From Gemmatimonadales bacterium UBA7889 (GTDB lineage: Bacteria; Gemmatimonadota; Gemmatimonadetes; Longimicrobiales; Gaopeijiaceae), in NCBI GenBank assembly GCA_002501085.1, contig DLRL01000055.1, positions 1 through 9,305 of the forward strand: DNA of 9,305 bases, written 5' to 3'. A program made the position numbers and the translations under genes. Shown piece by piece: positions 7,601 to 9,305 of the stretch. Numbering within the stretch: the first letter of the stretch is position 1; the number at the start of each line of letters is the position of its first letter. The notes below the pieces were generated by a model. The model searched no databases. It was not told the DNA's origin and saw nothing but the letters and a program-made list of their open reading frames with translations.

Positions 7601-7795
7601 AAGCGCTAAGGTATGTGGAGTCGTGATCTCAAATCCTACCCAACCGATGCGCTCTAGGGATAGGCAGCGCAACAACTCACGACCCATTCCAAACGTAGGA
7701 ACTACGATAAGCTTTCGCGCAATCGGGTTGCGGTCAGCTTCCGAGGCTAAAGCATGGATTAGATGAGGTATGCTGGAACCGGACGTGACACTCAT
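4637..7795 (-). CDS. addB: AddB-like PD-(D/E)XK nuclease subunit with Fe-S cluster
   Basis: This 1052-residue protein is the probable AddB partner of an AddAB helicase-nuclease. The C-terminal quarter (coding 4754-5572) is a complete RecB-family nuclease: H787 in KGRLLHEVFE, GMIDRLD with D892, VIDYKTG with D910 and K912, and Q934 in RLQLGLYA. It is framed by four cysteines of a 4Fe-4S staple: C751 in TCPLRYLY, then C1002, C1005 and C1011 in a C-x2-C-x5-C pattern. The N-terminal three quarters resembles a degenerate helicase and shows no Walker A loop (the equivalent strand reads IVVPTFGMGREL), as in non-ATPase AddB proteins. The ATG at 7795 was preferred. An ATG at 7813 adds six residues, and a GTG at 7933 would add an unlikely 46-residue leader. 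No strong ribosome binding site separates these. Its TAA overlaps the PLP lyase stop. The addA-like gene does not follow directly but lies 4 kb further on. Confidence 0.86.
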   Translation of the reverse strand: MSVTSGSSIPHLIHALASEADRNPIARKLIVVPTFGMGRELLRCLSLERIGWVGFEITTPHTLALQLARQGLDRESLRTLDAFEQQSVLDEALDLSISSGDGALGNLSEGVGLREKVYGAVSGLRMAGIEASALESARLTTLSKRLFLLQMLKHYERLLYERRQADSALIFQLALDALETEGNQLPSLLGADRLVLTPGLTTRGLIGRLLAGLQTRGASVLETDPVVGIDTPDGILWNRHTDPEPYSYLHAPAALPADVTSPEVEIFRAASITDELREVLRRIVERGLRWDEVEIIASEPAKYGSALHSVSTQLGIPVTYAVGLPIERTRTGRVVKAYLDWIEEGFQADLIRRLLEAGELRPRQARDGLSALDLARRFRSLRIGWGRERYFTQLRSAIEGIDWLRPRRLESEQDFKQRCKKTRNELEALRGILFPPLKATPRVPDRFGQDGKPISPAELAQGLRSFLRRVPIVEGPDSSAHKEIDEFLERIEATLQRRTNFRAAVTILRRRLRVHVQAYGVGVSENSGESRTTASSGGHLHLSDLEHGGFTGRRAVFFVGADTEHLPGKITQDPVLVDGDRRILGAGLPTSTELLRERVFSLAALIARLKCAHLTMSYTAWDAVQSQVAGPSTTLLQLLRLSQSDAHLTFQDLDQALGYIICRVPKSGRPLLDVDDIWLSELGSGEVMRLGEQSVLEAFPGLNAGVTKERDRGGEPGYVHGAIVPRPSTLDPRRNEDIVLSPSRLEGLGTCPLRYLYSSVLRLIPPDDYEFNPDRWLDPRRKGRLLHEVFEHTLSKAKESNLAHSDRAFEELALERLHFEVEQAKKEVPAPGEDAVSRELTGLEDDVRSFVRMVRKEGAPWEELEFGFGMGGETPVSIEVEGGSIQLRGMIDRLDCPGGDLELEGIRVIDYKTGRNTRDFREGTGVFNGGRRLQLGLYALAVEERLSRPVETGEYHYPTRGGQNELFSFERNELEGIGSLVGHMLQGVAEGRFIPTQDKEDCSYCDYSKVCRVEKSDYGAVTSSPLAEWSKKHLEHPALTPLKEVREFEDEG
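5330..5347. repeat. Perfect 18-bp palindrome inside addB
   Basis: The sequence CTCCACTTCGAAGTGGAG is a perfect 18-bp palindrome with no spacer, inside the coding region for the nuclease domain. It is seen directly; a function is not known, and codon choice could produce it by chance. Confidence 0.9.
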
Positions 7796-7974
7796 ATGCT
7801 CATGGGCGACCATCAAAGGTGTCTTGCAATTATTTTCGACAAGGCATGTCGGTAGGGATATTCGCCAAGATAGATCGAAATTGTTAGCGATGGGAGGCCG
7901 TAGCGTACACTCCTGTGACCCCCTACCCTTCACGAAAGTCGATCAGTTCACAAATCTCTTTCGCAGATTACATC

Positions 7975-7980
7975 AGAGGT
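7975..7980 (+). promoter_or_regulatory. Ribosome binding site of the serine hydrolase gene
   Basis: AGAGGT lies 5 nt before the ATG at 7986. Together with the signal peptide that begins there, it selects this start over an in-frame ATG at 7770, 216 bp upstream. Confidence 0.75.
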
Positions 7981-7985
7981 CCTAC

Positions 7986-9227
7986 ATGTCTCGACATCCA
8001 TCTATAGCCCCACGGGTCCTGCTGGCATTCGCAGCATTACTGCTCGCCACCGATTTAGCATCTGCACAAACCTACTGGCCTGGACAAAATCTTGATTGGG
8101 AACGAAAGAGCCCTGAGGAAGCCGGATTTGATCCAGCTAAGATTCAACAGGCCATTGAAATTGCAGTGGCTGGAGAATCGAACTCACCACGAGATCTGGC
8201 ATTCAACCACCAAATGACGTTTGGGCGCGAGCCACACGGAGAGCCCGTCGGCCCCTTCACGATCCGTGGACCTCAAACGGGAGTGATCGTGCACAAGGGC
8301 TACATAATCGCTGAATGGGGTGACCCGCATAAGGTCGATCAAACATTCAGCGTGTCGAAAAGTTTTTTGTCTACCTCAGTGGGGCTGGCATACGATCGGG
8401 GGATGATTGCGGACATACATGATCTGGCTCGGCCATACGTGGCGCCCATCGTCTTGGAAGAGGGGGACGGAGAGCCGGGGGACGAAGCAGGCCGTAGACC
8501 CAAGCTGCTGTTCGAATCAGAGCACAATCGTAAGATCACCTGGGATGATCTCTTACGTCAGACCAGCGATTGGGAAGGCACCTTGTGGGGGAAGCCCGAA
8601 TGGGCGGATCGACCCGATAATGACCGGACAACCTGGGGAACTCGGGCCCGCTTCGAGCCGGGCACAATGTATGAATACAACGACACCCGGGTGAACCTAC
8701 TTGCACTCGCAGCAACAAGCGTCTGGAGAAGACCTCTTCCCGACGTGCTACGTGAATACGTTATGGATCCGATTGGGGCGTCACCCACATGGCGCTGGCA
8801 CGGTTACGACAACTCATGGATCACTCTGGACGGGCGCCGGATTCAAGCAGTAAGTGGAGGAGGCCACTGGGGAGGGGGGATGATGCTGAACGCCTTTGAT
8901 CAAGCCAGGTTCGGTTTGCTAACTATGCACAAAGGCAACTGGGACGAACGCCAATTGATCTCGGAGGAGTGGATCAACATGGCAACAACACCCGGGGATG
9001 CGAACCAGTCCTACGGCTTCATGAACTTCTCTCTTAATACTGGCCAGCGTCGCTACTCCAATGCACCCGAGTACACATGGACACACACCGGAGCGGGGTC
9101 AAATCTAATCTATGTCGACCCACAGAATGATTTGGTGATCGTCTGTCGCTGGATTCGCGGGGGAGCATTTACAGATGTTGTCCACGCCGTGTTAGATGCG
9201 ATGGGAGCCGTTGCGACTAACAACTGA
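7986..9227 (+). CDS. Exported serine hydrolase of the class C beta-lactamase / penicillin-binding-protein fold
   Basis: This 413-residue protein is a serine hydrolase of the beta-lactamase-related family (PF00144 type), which includes esterases, D-aminopeptidases and carboxypeptidases as well as AmpC enzymes. Residues 1-27 are a Sec signal peptide ending LASA before QTYW, so it acts outside the cytoplasm. The nucleophile motif SxxK is SVSK at 122-125, giving catalytic S122 and K125. The second motif, normally Y-x-N, reads YND at 231-233, in the context FEPGTMYEYNDT. The KTG-equivalent is HTG at 367-369, followed by AGSNLIYVDP. Insertions around 155-220 (the acidic, glycine-rich EEGDGEPGDEAG and a tryptophan-rich stretch) differ from AmpC. 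Real antibiotic hydrolysis is unlikely from sequence alone; peptide or ester substrates are more probable. It is divergent from the addB-like gene and appears to stand alone. Confidence 0.91.
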   Translation: MSRHPSIAPRVLLAFAALLLATDLASAQTYWPGQNLDWERKSPEEAGFDPAKIQQAIEIAVAGESNSPRDLAFNHQMTFGREPHGEPVGPFTIRGPQTGVIVHKGYIIAEWGDPHKVDQTFSVSKSFLSTSVGLAYDRGMIADIHDLARPYVAPIVLEEGDGEPGDEAGRRPKLLFESEHNRKITWDDLLRQTSDWEGTLWGKPEWADRPDNDRTTWGTRARFEPGTMYEYNDTRVNLLALAATSVWRRPLPDVLREYVMDPIGASPTWRWHGYDNSWITLDGRRIQAVSGGGHWGGGMMLNAFDQARFGLLTMHKGNWDERQLISEEWINMATTPGDANQSYGFMNFSLNTGQRRYSNAPEYTWTHTGAGSNLIYVDPQNDLVIVCRWIRGGAFTDVVHAVLDAMGAVATNN

Positions 9228-9233
9228 TCAACA

Positions 9234-9281
9234 GCTTGCGTCTGCAATCAGTTAGTTGTCACCGTTGGTGATGCAGAAAGC
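9234..9281 (+). terminator. Possible hairpin downstream of the serine hydrolase gene
   Basis: Nested inverted repeats begin 7 nt after the stop codon: GCTT with AAGC at the base, TCTGCA (9241-9246) with TGCAGA (9272-9277), and an inner TCACC-GTT-GGTGA (9259-9271). The position fits a terminator, but there is no clear T-run after it, so it may be an RNA-stabilising or Rho-associated structure instead. Confidence 0.35.
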
Positions 9282-9305
9282 ATTTCAGGTTCGGTGGACG
9301 CCCTC

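Noticed and set aside
7881..7911. Possible promoter TTGTTA-N19-TACACT before the serine hydrolase
   Set aside because: The 19-nt spacer is long and the match partial.
7796..7933. Extended addB start at the GTG at 7933
   Set aside because: The extra 46 residues show no family features and would consume most of the divergent promoter region.
7770..7985. In-frame 72-residue N-terminal extension of the serine hydrolase from the ATG at 7770
   Set aside because: It would bury the signal peptide internally and overlap the start of addB. A good AGAGGT ribosome binding site and a signal peptide mark 7986 as the start.

Overview
The window is ordinary bacterial chromosome: compact genes, leaders of about 110 to 190 bp, purine-rich ribosome binding sites, and no tRNA, rRNA, CRISPR array, transposase or phage gene. 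Base composition looks by eye to be in the mid-50s % GC. Two Sec-exported enzymes with Ala-X-Ala cleavage sites, an AddAB-type nuclease and a two-subunit aconitase-X enzyme suggest a free-living Gram-negative heterotroph. Gemmatimonadota or a related environmental phylum is plausible, but this is a low-confidence inference from protein style alone.

Layout, left to right. Positions 1-595 (minus) hold the first 198 residues of a UvrD/RecB-family helicase (AddA-like), which runs off the left edge. After a 108-bp divergent gap, 704-1867 (plus) encodes an exported M19 dipeptidase. Its stop codon overlaps the stop of the convergent aconitase-X small subunit (1864-2271, minus), which itself overlaps the end of the large subunit (2265-3527, minus). 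A 141-bp divergent gap separates these from a PLP-dependent threonine-dehydratase-like lyase (3669-4640, plus). That gene's stop overlaps the stop of a large AddB-like nuclease subunit (4637-7795, minus). A 190-bp divergent gap leads to an exported beta-lactamase-fold serine hydrolase (7986-9227, plus). The final 78 bp contain only a possible hairpin.

Two themes emerge. First, both halves of an AddAB-type double-strand-break repair machine lie on the minus strand in the order addB then addA, but a 4.0-kb block of unrelated metabolic genes separates them. Second, that block (exported dipeptidase, AcnX large and small subunits, PLP lyase) reads as a small amino-acid salvage module. The dipeptidase would release an amino acid outside the cytoplasm, AcnX would dehydrate a hydroxylated substrate (its best-known bacterial substrate is cis-3-hydroxy-L-proline), and the PLP enzyme would deaminate a hydroxy-amino acid. 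The substrate chain is inference; the individual family assignments are well supported by visible motifs.
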